A DNA stretch of 64,000 nucleotides, taken from assembly GCA_905182985.1 (NCBI GenBank), contig CAJJDN010000128.1:195978-259977 (forward strand), read 5' to 3'. The stretch comes from Paramecium sonneborni. Its lineage: Eukaryota; Ciliophora; Oligohymenophorea; Peniculida; Parameciidae. The number at the start of each line of letters is the position of its first letter. Within the stretch, counting starts at the first letter, position 1. Positions 23,793-35,694 of the stretch are shown here, one piece after another. The translations under genes were made by a program, and so were the position numbers. The notes under the pieces were generated by a model. It did not search any database. It was given only the letters and a program-made list of their open reading frames with translations, and was not told the DNA's origin.

Positions 23793-25169
23793 ATGCAATG
23801 TAATTAAAAATGTTTTGCTTAACCAGGTTAAACATTAATTGACCTTGCTATTCTCAATAATTGCAATGTTTGGAGATTGAAAAAAGCAAATAAATTAGAT
23901 CATTGTCATTTGATTCCCGGTTAGGAAATTTTATTGGAATATGATAATAAGCGTATATTATAACGCGATTTACTCAAATCAATTAACATTTCAATTCCTA
24001 TTCTTTATATGTGGGATAGGGAGCATATATAGGGAAATATATAAATTTGCTATGATTATTTGATTTTCACTGTTAACTCAAAGAAATTGAGTAAGGAGCA
24101 TAAAGGTAAGGAGGATCATCTGAATTTTTCTATATATGTAAATGAGATTTTCAAAATAATTTTCAATCCAATAGCTGAATTAATGTAAATTATTATTTGG
24201 GGTATCTGTGGTAACAGAGTGCCTGAAAACTAAAAGAAACTTCTGATTGAATTAAAAGCTATAAAGGGAGAAACAAAAGCAGTGAAAACATTTGTTAGAG
24301 AGTTATGGTAAATGAAAGGGAAGAGCAAGAGAATGATAACAATGGAAGCATTTACCTATCTAATACAATAACTTTAATTTGAACATGATGAGGTTACTGG
24401 AGATTCATTTAATGTAAGAGTGAAAAAAGGTGAGAAGAATTTAGAATGTCTAAGTAGTGTTTATAATTTCAATTATGTGGAAATAAATGAGAAGACTGGA
24501 TCAATGGAAGTTTGTAAAACTAGATAGTAATAATAAACTAAAGAGAAAGCTCAAGTAAGTTTAAGTGAGGAGAGTAGGATTGTATCTATGAAATAAGTAT
24601 TAGAAATAGCAGATGGTATGCCATCTTATTTATAAACTAAACCATGGTTTTTATTATTTTCAATAAATAGACATGGTAATAAAATGTTTATATGTAGGTA
24701 GTTCTTATTAAGAATTTTTGAGAAGAACAGAATATGCAGGTCCTCACGTAATTTTGATTAAGGATTCAGGGAAGAAAGTATTTGGAGGATTCTTATTGAG
24801 TTCTTGGAGATTGTCTAAGAATGAATTTTTTGGATAGGGGGAATCCTTTTTATTTATTTGTTTATATAATCATACAAGGATATTCAAGGGATCATAAAAA
24901 AATAGATGTTTTCAAATGGCTGATGAGACAGGATTTAGTATTGGTGCAGGAGATAAGTAAGATAATTATATTTATAAATTAGATATGGTTTATTTATAAA
25001 TAGTTCATTTAGTAAAGGAGAATCTAATCCAAGTGAAACTTTTGATAATGAGGTATTATCAAGTGAAGTAAATTTCTAAATACAAGAGTTAGAAGTTTGG
25101 GGATTGGATGAAGAAGCAGTACATTAAATAAAGTTTTAAGATTAAAAAAGATCATTATTTACAAAATGA
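23793..25169 (+). CDS. LysM-TLDc protein (OXR1/NCOA7-like)
   Basis: 442 aa, introns 24676-24697 (22 nt) and 24957-24982 (26 nt). The N-terminus holds a LysM-type unit (GQTLIDLAILNNCNVWRL ... LIPGQEILL). The C-terminal 170 residues are a TLDc domain: KPWFLLFSINRHGSS, FLRRTEYAGPHVILIKDSGK, VFGGF, the GxGESFLF motif (GQGESFLF), and a final ELEVWGLD, the usual TLDc ending. The LysM + TLDc order is that of OXR1/NCOA7, proteins linked to oxidative-stress resistance and, through TLDc, to V-ATPase regulation. Between them lies about 200 residues without a clear domain. Correct TLDc reading across both introns confirms the splicing. Confidence 0.9.
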
Positions 25170-25184
25170 ATATTATTAAGATAA

Positions 25185-25533
25185 ATGAATAAATAATAAT
25201 TTTGTTAATTATGTGTAAGCAATGAGAATATTTTGATTTTTGTTAAATATTCATAAGGATTATGTAATGAATCTTTTGAATAGGAAAGGATTTTTAAGCC
25301 TTATGTTAAATATGCTAAATGCTCAGGTTTTTAGATAATCATGAGTAGAGAATTGTGAAACTTGTGCTGATAATGATGAAAATGAATAAGAAGAGATGGA
25401 ATGTCTTTTTAAGTCAATAAATTAGAGGAAAGAGATGATGAATCAACTATTGTTTGTAGGATATGATAGGATAAAAAGAATAGAATAATTGAAATAATTA
25501 TATAAATTAATGAAAATGAAATTAATAAGTTGA
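25185..25533 (+). CDS. Small Cys-rich protein, possible zinc finger
   Basis: 108 aa if a 22-nt intron near 25330-25352 (GTTTTTAG...GAGTAG) is removed. Cysteines are spaced FCQLC ... GLCNES ... KCSENCETC, suggestive of a metal-binding fold resembling a degenerate RING-CH/B-box, but no family is certain. The remainder is an acidic then basic helix. It begins 15 bp after the TLDc stop. It could be the remnant of a larger RING-variant gene. Confidence 0.42.
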
Positions 25534-25633
25534 AAATATATTTCAAGATTATATGATAATATTGATATAAATATATATATAAATATATATATATAAATAA
25601 ATTAAAATTTAAACAATAAAAACAAATATTAAA

Positions 25634-26728
25634 ATGGGTGTTTGCTGCACATAATACTAAAATGGAAAATTTGAAAATCTTGCACCTCCTGAATTTATTA
25701 AAGAAGATATTAAATATGATCAATATGCAGTTTAAATTTAAAAGAATTATAAAGGATATAAGGCTAGAAAATTATATAATAAAATGAAGATTAAAGTTGA
25801 AGATTCTCCTATTGTTCATTATCCAAAACCAGAGATTGCCTAAAAACTTAGTTAAACTCCTACTGATTATGCTTTAACAGTATAAAAGGCCTTATATAAA
25901 TTGGGACCATTTCGTTATAATGATTATATTAATTCAGAAGATCCTCATAAAAGATCTAAGAATTTTTAAATTACAGATGAAGATAAAAAACTACCATTTT
26001 TAGAACCACATAGATTAATTGATGGAGCCATTTACATTGGTTAATGGAAGAATGGAATGAAATGGGGAAAAGGTAAATAAATTTGGCCTGATGGTTCTGT
26101 TTATGAGGGATTCTGGTAAAATAATAAAGTATGTGGTATAGGGAGATTGATTCATTAAAACGGAGATGTCTATGTAGGAGATTGGTTAGATGATAAATGT
26201 CATGGTTTTGGTATATATACACATTATGATGGCACTGTATATGAGGGTGATTGGATTGAAGATAAATAAGAAGGATAAGGAATTGAAGAATATCCAGATA
26301 ATACTAGATATAAAGGTTAATTTCTAAATTCTATGAAACATGGAGAAGGTGAATGTTTTTATTCAAATAAAAATTAGTATTTAAATCTTAATAAAGGTAG
26401 TTACAAAGGGGAATTTCAATGTAATTTTATACATGGCTAAGGAAAGTTTAAATGGAGTGATGGTAAAGAATATGAAGGAGCTTGGGAAAATAATTAAATG
26501 CATGGATATGGAGAATTTAAATGGCCAGATGGTAGGTCATATAGAGGCTATTATAAACATGATTTGAAGGAGGGAGAAGGAGAATTCATAATTGATGAAA
26601 ATACTAGATATAAGGGAAGTTGGAAAAATGGAAAGTAACATGGAGATGGAGTATTTGTTGTTAAAGATATTCCAAGATCAGGGGTCTGGTATGAAGGTAT
26701 CAGAATATAATGGAAGGATCAATTCTGA
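25634..26728 (+). CDS. MORN-repeat protein with N-terminal IQ motif
   Basis: 364 aa, single exon. MGVCC at the N-terminus suggests myristoylation plus palmitoylation and so membrane attachment. An IQ-like calmodulin-binding motif ([20 protein letters not shown]) lies near residue 40. From about residue 130 to 350 there are eight or so MORN units with the Y-x-G-x-W/F core ([56 protein letters not shown]). MORN proteins usually organise membrane-cytoskeleton contacts; Paramecium has many at the cortex. Clean frame and strong repeat periodicity make the call firm. Confidence 0.96.
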
Positions 26729-26879
26729 ATTCATTTTTATTTATTTATTTTAACTATTATTAAATCACTATCTTATTAAAACTAAACTTCTATTCAATCT
26801 AATTTATACATTCAGAATATCAAAAGATAATTGTGAAAATTATACTTTTTAATTTTAATAATTATAAACATCCTTCAAA

Positions 26880-28813
26880 ATGTCAGAAGAAATTTAATAA
26901 TCAAATTCTGGTTAATAGCTGATTACTAATTATTTTAATCTAAATGCTGAAAATTCAATAGATAGATAAAAATAAATGAAAAAAAGAAAAAATGAAAATG
27001 AAATTTCAAAAAAAAAAATTAATACTAAATCTAAAAGTGATGAAGAATCATCTAATGATAATCTGCCTTAAGCATAAACTAATTTACCAAATTGTTAAAA
27101 GATCTAAAAATATTTTTAAAATACAAAAGATTTTAGTAATGAAGCGGGCAATTCAGGGAAAACTTAAATATAGAAAAATTTAGAGGAAAGCAAATAAAAA
27201 ATGAATTCTAATGATATAACCAATTATATGAAATCAAAGGAGGTTAAAATAATTTAACAAACCAGTTTAAAACCATTAGATGAAGAAGCCAGCAAGTTGT
27301 AATAGAAATTATAAGAAAAAGATCAAATTGAGAAACAATTAAGATAAGAGAAATAACAATTAGAAAGTGAACGTTAAGAATTAATTTTATAACATAATGC
27401 TTTTAAAAAGCGTACTTAAGATGTATTTGCAGAAGCATTAAAATAAGTTGAAGAATTAAAGCGGGAAAAAATGAGAGAATATTTAGAAAGGGAAAGGTAT
27501 AGGTTAGGTGAGTTTGTCAGTTCTAGGAACAATGTAAGATTTGTAGAAGAATGGTAAGATGGATATGAAATTAAATAAGTTAAAGAAACTTTATAAAAGT
27601 TAGAAAATGAAAGAAATTCATTAGAGAAATAGAAAAATGAAATAAAGGATAAATTTTCATCAAAAAATCAAAAGGAAAAATAAAATAAACTTTTTGAATT
27701 AGATTTTGTAAATGGAGATTTAGATGCAAATTAAAGAAAATTAAGAATTCAATTTTAATTAAGTATTTTAAAAAAAGAAGAAGAAGAAGTGAGATTAAAG
27801 TTAATAAAATTAGAAGAAGAAAAATAATAATTAGCTTATAAAACAAGAAGATTTATGGAAGAATAAAAGTAATTTTGAATCCAAACTTTAGTTGCCGATA
27901 TTACCGAGCTGATCCTAGATGGCCATTGATAGCATAAAGATATTAAACTTTAGGCTTATTAGGAAAAGGCGGATTTTCAGAAGTTTATAAAGCATTCGAT
28001 TTATAAGAATACAGATTATGTGCATGCAAAATACATTATTTAAATCCTCAATGGAATGAAAATGCAAAAAATAATTACATAAAACATGCTTTGAGAGAAA
28101 ATGATATTCATAAAAGATTAAAGCATGTTAATATTGTATCTCTGTATGATACTTAAGAAATTGATTAAGACTCTTTTTGGTATATTTATGATTAATAAGA
28201 AAAAGCACTGTTCTTGAATATTGCGATGGAACTGATTTAAATTAACATTTAAAGAAATATAAAATTCTTTAAGAGAAAGAAGCCAAATTGATATTGAGAC
28301 AAGTTTTAGCAGCTTTACATCATATGAGTTGCAGTCCAACTAAAATTATTCATTATGATTTGAAACCTCAAAATATTTTATTTCACAAAGGAGAAGTCAA
28401 ATTAACAGATTTTGGGTTATGTAAAGTGTTAGATTAAGATACTACAAGATAAGAGTTAACTTCATAAGGTTTAGGAACTTATTGGTATTTACCTCCAGAA
28501 TGTTTCATGGAATAGCCTAATATACAAATTAGTACAAAAGTAGATGTCTGGTCAATTGGAGTAATTCTTTTTGAAATGGTATTTGGAAGAAAACCCTTTG
28601 GGGAAGGAATGTCTCAAGAACGAATTGCTCAAGTAATAATAAAGTGATTCTCTTTAGGAAAGAGTTATTTTAAATTCTTTTTAAGTTAAGTTCCCTTAAA
28701 AACCCACAGTATCTCAAGAATGTAAAGATTTTATTCTAAAATGTCTAACTTACAATATGGAGGCAAGATGGAATATAACAGAAGCTTTCTTCAGCAATTA
28801 TATATAAAGTTGA
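26880..28813 (+). CDS. TLK: Tousled-like protein kinase
   Basis: 619 aa with introns 27869-27891 (23 nt), 28180-28205 (26 nt, ends AAG) and 28633-28657 (25 nt). The first 330 residues are low-complexity then long coiled coil, as in Tousled-like kinases. The kinase domain reads LGLLGKGGFSEVYKAFDLQE, CACKIHYLNPQW, LEYCDGTDLNQHLKKY, IIHYDLKPQNILF (HYD in place of HRD, usual for TLKs), DFGL, and SQGLGTYWYLPPECF, all diagnostic of TLK. The C-terminal lobe ends LTYNMEARWNITEAF. TLKs phosphorylate Asf1 histone chaperones and act in chromatin replication. The family match across intron 2 fixes its unusual AAG acceptor. Confidence 0.95.
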
Positions 28814-29558
28814 AAAATACCTAATTAAAATTTAAAAATTATACCATATAAATTATAAGTTAAAAATATTATAATTAATAATCTTTATTTTTTTTAAATT
28901 TAAATACCATGTATTAAAAACATACTTCAATAATCATTAGCAAATGATGCTATATGATATTTAAATGTATTTATAAAATAGATCAGTTTTAGAAAAAAAA
29001 AATTTAATTTATTTATAGACATATTATTAGGATAAAATTAGTTTAAAGTAAATACCTAAGTGAAAATTAACGAAATCATATTCAGTATTATAAATCAAAA
29101 TAACAACCAATAATTATTATAGCATTAATTAAAGTAAAGAATATTAAGAATATTCTTTCAAATAATAAAAAATTAACTTATTAATTGGCAATTTGATTTC
29201 AAAGAAAATTTTCTCACCCTCTTCTTAAATGATATTTAAAACAAATCGATAGAAGCATAATTATCATTTTCCATCTAAAAATAGATTAATTATTCTGTTT
29301 GTAATAAATAAAGAAAACTTAAAAAAATAAGATTAAAGCAAATTTAAAAACTCAATCAAGTTTCATTTTGATATATAGTACTACAATTTATTTAATTGTT
29401 AATAATAACTGTGAATACATAGGGCTACTTATATTTGATATTAGGTGTATATATTTATAAATTCTGAATCAGTGAGAGAAAAAGCCTTGTAAAAAGTGGC
29501 AGATCTTAATTCTTAATGCCTACTATTACATTAAAAAGTCAATGATGGTGGAATTTGT
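28814..29558. other. AT-rich stretch without a supported gene
   Basis: I see short open frames on both strands in the ciliate code but none with convincing composition or a family match. A minus-strand frame around 29383-29719 looks mildly protein-like and may be the downstream remains of the broken gene that follows. No RNA gene recognised. Confidence 0.4.
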
Positions 29559-30960
29559 TCATATTTTGAGAATAAATTTATGCAAAGGTGACTTGCTTTG
29601 TAAAATTTATTTTTAGAATTTCTTCTGTAAAACCTCCAGGATGTTAAAAGTTTAATATGGATATGATATATGAATAGCAATATCAGTTGGCAAAATGAAC
29701 TAAGAGAATCATTCATCATTTTCTATAGGCTCTAAAATATCATCATCTAGAAAGTCAGGGGGAGCAATTACATCAAATATTACACCTTCTACTTCAACAT
29801 TATACTAATACTCTAAGCCTAAATAATAGAAATGAATATCAACTGTTAGGATCGTAGGGCAGAATTATTTGTTCTTATGGTTACTGTATATATTTATCGG
29901 CCCAAGACATTCTTGGGAAAGGCTGATCACGAGTGATTTAGCTAAAATTAGTAAGGGAATTGTGTGTTTGAAATTTTTTTGAGGAACAAGATCCCATTGA
30001 TTTGTTAATTTAATTAAAATGTTATTTAAAAAAAAAAAAGTCACACAGCATTTATGCTCTATAAATCTTAATGATGCTACAATTAATTAAAATTAATTAA
30101 AGCTTGATTCTCTCTTAGTTTATGAATGTAATTTAAATAACACAGAATCCTATTATTAAAATCTACACTCTTGGCAATTATTTCTTAGAACCTGACTGGC
30201 TAATTTTGCTTGTTATTTTTTTTATATAGGTCTTGCCCAAACATAAATTAATATTGGCAAGACTCTAACTATTTGAATTATAGATTGCTTATCATATTAG
30301 ATTTTGTTTGATTAAAATATGCCTTTTAATTTATCAATCAAGACACTATTGTTCAAATTATTTGTCTAATTCATTAAATTAAATAGGTTCTCCGCTATTA
30401 ATGAAGAAAAGATAAAATCATTATTAGTCTAATTCATTTGTGAAAATAGCCTTATTATTAATAACTATTTTAACCTTTATATATGTCTTCTGTTTTATTG
30501 AAATGTGATTCATCAAATTATGCAAATTTAGTTGAAAATTTTCCAATATGTTTTTCATTTCTCTATGAAATTAGTAATCTGTTGATTCATCTACGCTTGA
30601 AATCAACTCAGTCTTGCTTCCATTACTCTTATTTATACTAAGATAAATAAGATGTTTAATTAAAATTAGTATTACAATTAAAGGCCTCTACTAATAAATT
30701 AGATCAATGATATCTTAGAATATATTTTACTTATTTTTTTTATATTTCTATCTCAAATAATCATTATCAATTATCTTTTTATTGGCTATATTGAAAATGA
30801 AAAAATATTATTTTTGATAAGATTAATTAAAAAAAATTTTGAACTGCTCTAGATTTAGAGTTTGAATGTATGCGCTGGGTGTATTATTTTCAATATATGT
30901 TGAAATTTTAAAGATATTTTGAGAAATTTATAGGCATGATAGTAAAATTGTAATTATATG
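29559..30960 (-). pseudogene. Broken gene of unknown family with a membrane span
   Basis: The minus strand has a long open frame from about 30460 to 29715 with strongly protein-like composition near its end (YLGLEYQYNVEVEGVIFDV; FLDDDILEPIENDE). It meets TGA at 29713-29715 and continues in the same frame with protein-like sequence (FILPTDIAIHISYPYQTF) to a TGA at 29559. Upstream, in another frame, a segment with one hydrophobic span (PLIVILILIKHLIYL) runs to about 30960 and lacks an in-frame ATG. I cannot bridge these with introns of normal size. Probably a decaying gene; family unknown. Confidence 0.45.
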
Positions 30961-31612
30961 ATTTAAAGCATTTGGTTAAATGATTCACGAGACTATGATT
31001 AAATTATATTAAAAGAATTATTTAAATATAAGCTTCATTTATTTATAAAATTACTAAAGAATATGAAGAATAACTATATTAATTTTTAACGTGCATCATA
31101 TCCATTATAAATATTTGGATCCTGAATATAAAAGAAGTTAAATATTTAATGTGAACAGCTTAATTAAAGTTAAAATATTAAAATATGTATATGAGTAAAC
31201 TAAAAATAGAAGTTCTAGAAGATAGAAATAAATTGTTTTCTTATAAAACTGTAAGATAATAAAAATGCGTATTTATTGAATTCAATTAAAATTGTTTGCT
31301 TATTTATTGAATTCAATAAAAATTGTTAAAAGATGAAAAGAAATAAATCATAATTCTATCCGAAAGAGATTTATGCATATAAAAGAAATAATTAAACTAT
31401 TTTTATTATGGAAACTTAATGTAAGATGGCATATTTTTTTATCATTAAGATAAAGAAATTTATTAGTTTTAAACCTTATAGTAATGTTGAAGTTAATATA
31501 TAGGAAATAATTTGGAATATGTTATGATGATTTTTAAAAATTGAGAGGAGTTAAAAAATAAAAATTACAATTGAGTTTAAAAATTAATATAATAATATAT
31601 AATATAATTATT
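30961..31612. other. Intergenic stretch with a short direct repeat
   Basis: No supported gene. It contains two near-identical 28-bp units, 31270-31297 and 31301-31328, each including TATTTATTGAATTCAA, separated by 3 bp. Otherwise AT-rich with only short frames. Confidence 0.5.
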
Positions 31613-32021
31613 ATGCAAAAAATTCTGAATTTTAGGGAATATTTTTTAAATCCTAAAGGAATTAAGATTATACCAACTTCAAATTTCAAGAGAGCTACAC
31701 CAGTTGAAAGATTGTTTGATTAATCTGTTGTATTACATAGGGCAGAGAAGCAATTGGAGAAAAATGTTGTTGTATTCAAATTGTAGCCATACAAATATTC
31801 ATTAAATAAACCTGAAATAAAGCAATATTTTACAAAATGTAAAAGAAAATGTTTAAAATAAAGTGTATGGATTGAATGTTGATAAAGTGAATACAATAAA
31901 TTATATGGGAGCAATAAAGAGATCGCCAAAAGGAGGTCGTTACAGAGAGAGAGATTTTAAGAAAGTTTATTTATAATTAAATGAAGATATCGAACCATTC
32001 TTTTAAAAAATAGAAAAGTGA
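31613..32021 (+). CDS. Mitochondrial ribosomal protein uL23
   Basis: 127 aa with a 25-nt intron (31839-31863) that ends in AAG. After splicing the uL23 core is clear: KPEIKQYFTKLYGLNVDKVN then GAIKRSPKGGRYRERDFKKV and YLQLNEDI, matching the K-x-x-IK-x-Y-L-x-x-(L)YG-(V)-x-V-x-KVNT pattern of L23. The extra N-terminal basic segment (FREYFLNPKGIKIIPTSNFK) suits a mitochondrial rather than cytosolic form. uL23 sits at the exit tunnel of the large subunit. It is an intact gene standing among decayed ones. Confidence 0.85.
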
Positions 32022-32146
32022 TTTTAAGCATACATAAAAAGTATAATATATAAAAATTTAATTTATTAATTTGGGTAATAAGATCATTTCACTTCTCCAG
32101 CTTCATTATATTTTTTGCATTATCCTATGCTCCTCCAAGTGTTGAA

Positions 32147-32940
32147 AGCAGAAATGGCCATTTACACACCACTGACCAAAGCAGCTGGCAATAGTCTAGC
32201 AACAGCATAAGGTTCACAGAATTATCCAACTGCAGTAGGTGTAAATCTCTTTAATAAAATTGAATCTACATTGAAACATTAATTATTTTTATCAACTGTA
32301 GCTTTGTCCCCAATTATCATAGGTTTTACATATTTGTGTTTACCTTCGAATATGGTTCCAGTAGATAAATCTATTCAATTGGCATAACTTAAACCATGGA
32401 ATGCTATCTTATGATCTTTAATGGGATTAGGGTCTGGATTATTAATTGGCTATTTCATAGAATGCATTACATCAAATTTTTATACTCCTGTTAGAGAGGT
32501 TGCTAAATCTTGTGGAACTGGGGCTGCTACAAACATTATTTATGGATTAGCCTTGGGAAAATTATCTATATTGTTCCTATTATGATAACTGCTATCACTG
32601 CATTGTTATCGATAAAAATGCTTTTATTTTATAGAGTTGCTTTAGCTGCTATAGGAATGCTTTGCAATCTCACAATAGGATTAGGTATTAATGCATATGG
32701 ACCTATATCTGATAATGCTGGTGGTAATGCTGAAATTAGTGAATTCGGAGAAAATGTTAGAGAATCTACTGATACCTTAAATGCAGCTGGTAATATTACT
32801 GCTGCTATTGGATCTGTTGCTTTAGTCTCATTATCACTTTATGGTGGATATTTAACCAGAATATAGACTTATAAAATAGGTGATGAATTTCCATTTGCTG
32901 AAGGAGCTAAAATTGATGGCCATATCAGTTAGAAGATAAT
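32147..32940 (+). pseudogene. Proton-pumping pyrophosphatase, C-terminal half, decayed
   Basis: Readable V-H+-PPase sequence: [43 protein letters not shown], then in another frame [53 protein letters not shown] and VALVSLSLYGGYLTR. An in-frame TGA at about 32412, a frameshift after GLALGK, and loss of the KGFAIG segment following AAIG show it cannot make a working pump. The end (KIGDEFPFAEGAKIDGHIS) runs into unrelated sequence. The family acidifies acidocalcisomes and vacuoles using pyrophosphate. Its 5' part lies inverted downstream. Confidence 0.88.
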
Positions 32941-33503
32941 TATAATTAATCCTAATTCAATTTTGTTAATTTTTAATCATATTCAAATTAATAATAGAAT
33001 TTAGTTAGCATGTTTTGCTAATAAAAGACCATTAGAATATTAAGAAAATGAGTAAAAATCTAGTCTTTATCCAAAATTTTTATATTTAAAAAGGAAAAAT
33101 TTAGAAAATTTTATAATTATCAAAGTAATAATATTATAATCTATAAAGATAATTTAAAAATTTTATAACTATTTTATTACCCTCAGTGAATTCTAATAAA
33201 AAATTAACAATCCATTATCTGTAATTGTAGCAGGATTCTTTTTTATTTATTATTAAGGATTACTTTGGGACTGAGTATTTTCTGGTAAATTCATTTCTAC
33301 TTTTCCTACCAAATCTGCTCTTATATCTGCTGCCTTTGTAAATAATCCACCTCCTACTCTACCAAATAATAAAAATGTTGATCTTACTAAACAAAATGCT
33401 TTTACATAATCAAACATTGTCACTAAATCTTCAAAGTTATTCTCATCACTTTTTACTATTACTGCATTATATATTATTATAAATGTTAAAATTAAATCTG
33501 TTC
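32301..33503. repeat. Direct duplication 2, copy A (1,203 bp)
   Basis: Identical as read to 33505-34707, with a single N at 33504. It covers most of the pyrophosphatase pseudogene and the inverted 5' fragment. Probable unmerged contig overlap. Confidence 0.97.
33185..33503 (-). pseudogene. Proton-pumping pyrophosphatase, N-terminal fragment, inverted
   Basis: On the minus strand: [30 protein letters not shown] and NPATITDNG, which match the conserved [20 protein letters not shown] and NPATIADN motifs of V-H+-PPase, followed by unrelated sequence where the catalytic DNVGDN continuation should be. It faces the C-terminal half tail to tail, so the gene was cut and one part inverted. Copies of this fragment also appear at 34389-34707 and 35695-35960 because of the assembly duplications. 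Confidence 0.85.
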
Positions 33504-33504
33504 N

Positions 33505-34707
33505 GCTTTGTCCCCAATTATCATAGGTTTTACATATTTGTGTTTACCTTCGAATATGGTTCCAGTAGATAAATCTATTCAATTGGCATAACTTAAACCA
33601 TGGAATGCTATCTTATGATCTTTAATGGGATTAGGGTCTGGATTATTAATTGGCTATTTCATAGAATGCATTACATCAAATTTTTATACTCCTGTTAGAG
33701 AGGTTGCTAAATCTTGTGGAACTGGGGCTGCTACAAACATTATTTATGGATTAGCCTTGGGAAAATTATCTATATTGTTCCTATTATGATAACTGCTATC
33801 ACTGCATTGTTATCGATAAAAATGCTTTTATTTTATAGAGTTGCTTTAGCTGCTATAGGAATGCTTTGCAATCTCACAATAGGATTAGGTATTAATGCAT
33901 ATGGACCTATATCTGATAATGCTGGTGGTAATGCTGAAATTAGTGAATTCGGAGAAAATGTTAGAGAATCTACTGATACCTTAAATGCAGCTGGTAATAT
34001 TACTGCTGCTATTGGATCTGTTGCTTTAGTCTCATTATCACTTTATGGTGGATATTTAACCAGAATATAGACTTATAAAATAGGTGATGAATTTCCATTT
34101 GCTGAAGGAGCTAAAATTGATGGCCATATCAGTTAGAAGATAATTATAATTAATCCTAATTCAATTTTGTTAATTTTTAATCATATTCAAATTAATAATA
34201 GAATTTAGTTAGCATGTTTTGCTAATAAAAGACCATTAGAATATTAAGAAAATGAGTAAAAATCTAGTCTTTATCCAAAATTTTTATATTTAAAAAGGAA
34301 AAATTTAGAAAATTTTATAATTATCAAAGTAATAATATTATAATCTATAAAGATAATTTAAAAATTTTATAACTATTTTATTACCCTCAGTGAATTCTAA
34401 TAAAAAATTAACAATCCATTATCTGTAATTGTAGCAGGATTCTTTTTTATTTATTATTAAGGATTACTTTGGGACTGAGTATTTTCTGGTAAATTCATTT
34501 CTACTTTTCCTACCAAATCTGCTCTTATATCTGCTGCCTTTGTAAATAATCCACCTCCTACTCTACCAAATAATAAAAATGTTGATCTTACTAAACAAAA
34601 TGCTTTTACATAATCAAACATTGTCACTAAATCTTCAAAGTTATTCTCATCACTTTTTACTATTACTGCATTATATATTATTATAAATGTTAAAATTAAA
34701 TCTGTTC
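33505..34707. repeat. Direct duplication 2, copy B (1,203 bp)
   Basis: Second copy of 32301-33503, carrying the same pyrophosphatase pieces (plus-strand piece to about 34144; inverted piece 34389-34707). This copy is contiguous with the sequence that follows. Confidence 0.97.
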
Positions 34708-35693
34708 AAAGTCAAAAAGGAGAAAATTAAAAAGAGATATGCTATTCCTTTGTCTTTACTGATTTTCTCAAATTTACACTGTCCATGTTATTGATATCCA
34801 TAAAAGAATCAGATTCTTTCATTTTTCATTAAAAATATCAGATTTCAGTTTCATAAAATAGTTTTTTATTTTTTTGGCCCTTAACTATTTTTCCACATCC
34901 ATATGTTATTGTAATTATTTATATCAACAGTAGAGGTATGATTCACATTTTAGATGAATTTTGGAGTTATTTAATCATCAATTTTACGTATACGTTACTT
35001 TAATAAGATACTCATATTAATATTAATAGCAAAATTAAATTTTATAATCTTATATAATTTCAAAAGATAATAATTAAGTTCTTGATAATCATTCTTATTT
35101 TTAAAATAATTATGAGAATCTGTTTGGACTTTTAAATTGAATTTAATTTAATTTTTTTTTTAAATTAGTTAACTCAGCCAAAGATATAATATTTTTAGAT
35201 TAACCTTTAGTGCTTAAATATTAAGTTGATCCTGCTAACTCTTTCATATTATCTCGAAGTGAGGTGTTATGTGGATTTTTTCTACATTGTTTAGGGTTTG
35301 ATAAAGAGACTGGTCTCCTTTATCTTAATTATTTTTAAGCAGTTTCTTATTATTTTTGATTTTCGTCCATAAAAACTTTAATTGCCTTAAAAATATTAAT
35401 AATTTATACATTTAAGTTTGTTTAAATCATTTTTCTTAGAATCTATTCTTCCTTTGGTTATTATTTTTCCACTTCTTTTTAATCATTAATTTGCTGATAC
35501 ATTTTCATTAAAATTGATTCTTCTTCCAAATGCTAAAGCTTTTTCTTAATTAATTTCAATCCTAAAGTATTACTATGCTTTATTAATAACTTTCTAAAAG
35601 GATTTGATTTTTTTGATTTTTATTATAATGATTATTCTAATAGTTTTTATTTCTGTTTTTTTTTTTTTAATTATTCTTAAGCTTCTAAATAGC
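34442..35693. repeat. Direct duplication 3, copy A (1,252 bp)
   Basis: Identical as read to 35695-36946, with a single N at 35694. It overlaps the end of duplication 2. On the minus strand it carries an orphan 3' part of the large helical protein gene (35089-35693). Confidence 0.97.
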
Positions 35694-35694
35694 N

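Noticed and set aside
29720..29930. Plus-strand coding-like reading (HHFLQALKYHHLESQ...) between 29720 and 29930
   Set aside because: The minus strand over the same bases has a longer open frame with better protein composition; the plus reading is interrupted by TGA and shifts frame.
32510..32866. 118-codon frame [12 protein letters not shown]... as an intact membrane protein
   Set aside because: It is an internal piece of the decayed proton pyrophosphatase; its N-terminal residues come from a shifted frame and the piece lacks the rest of the enzyme.
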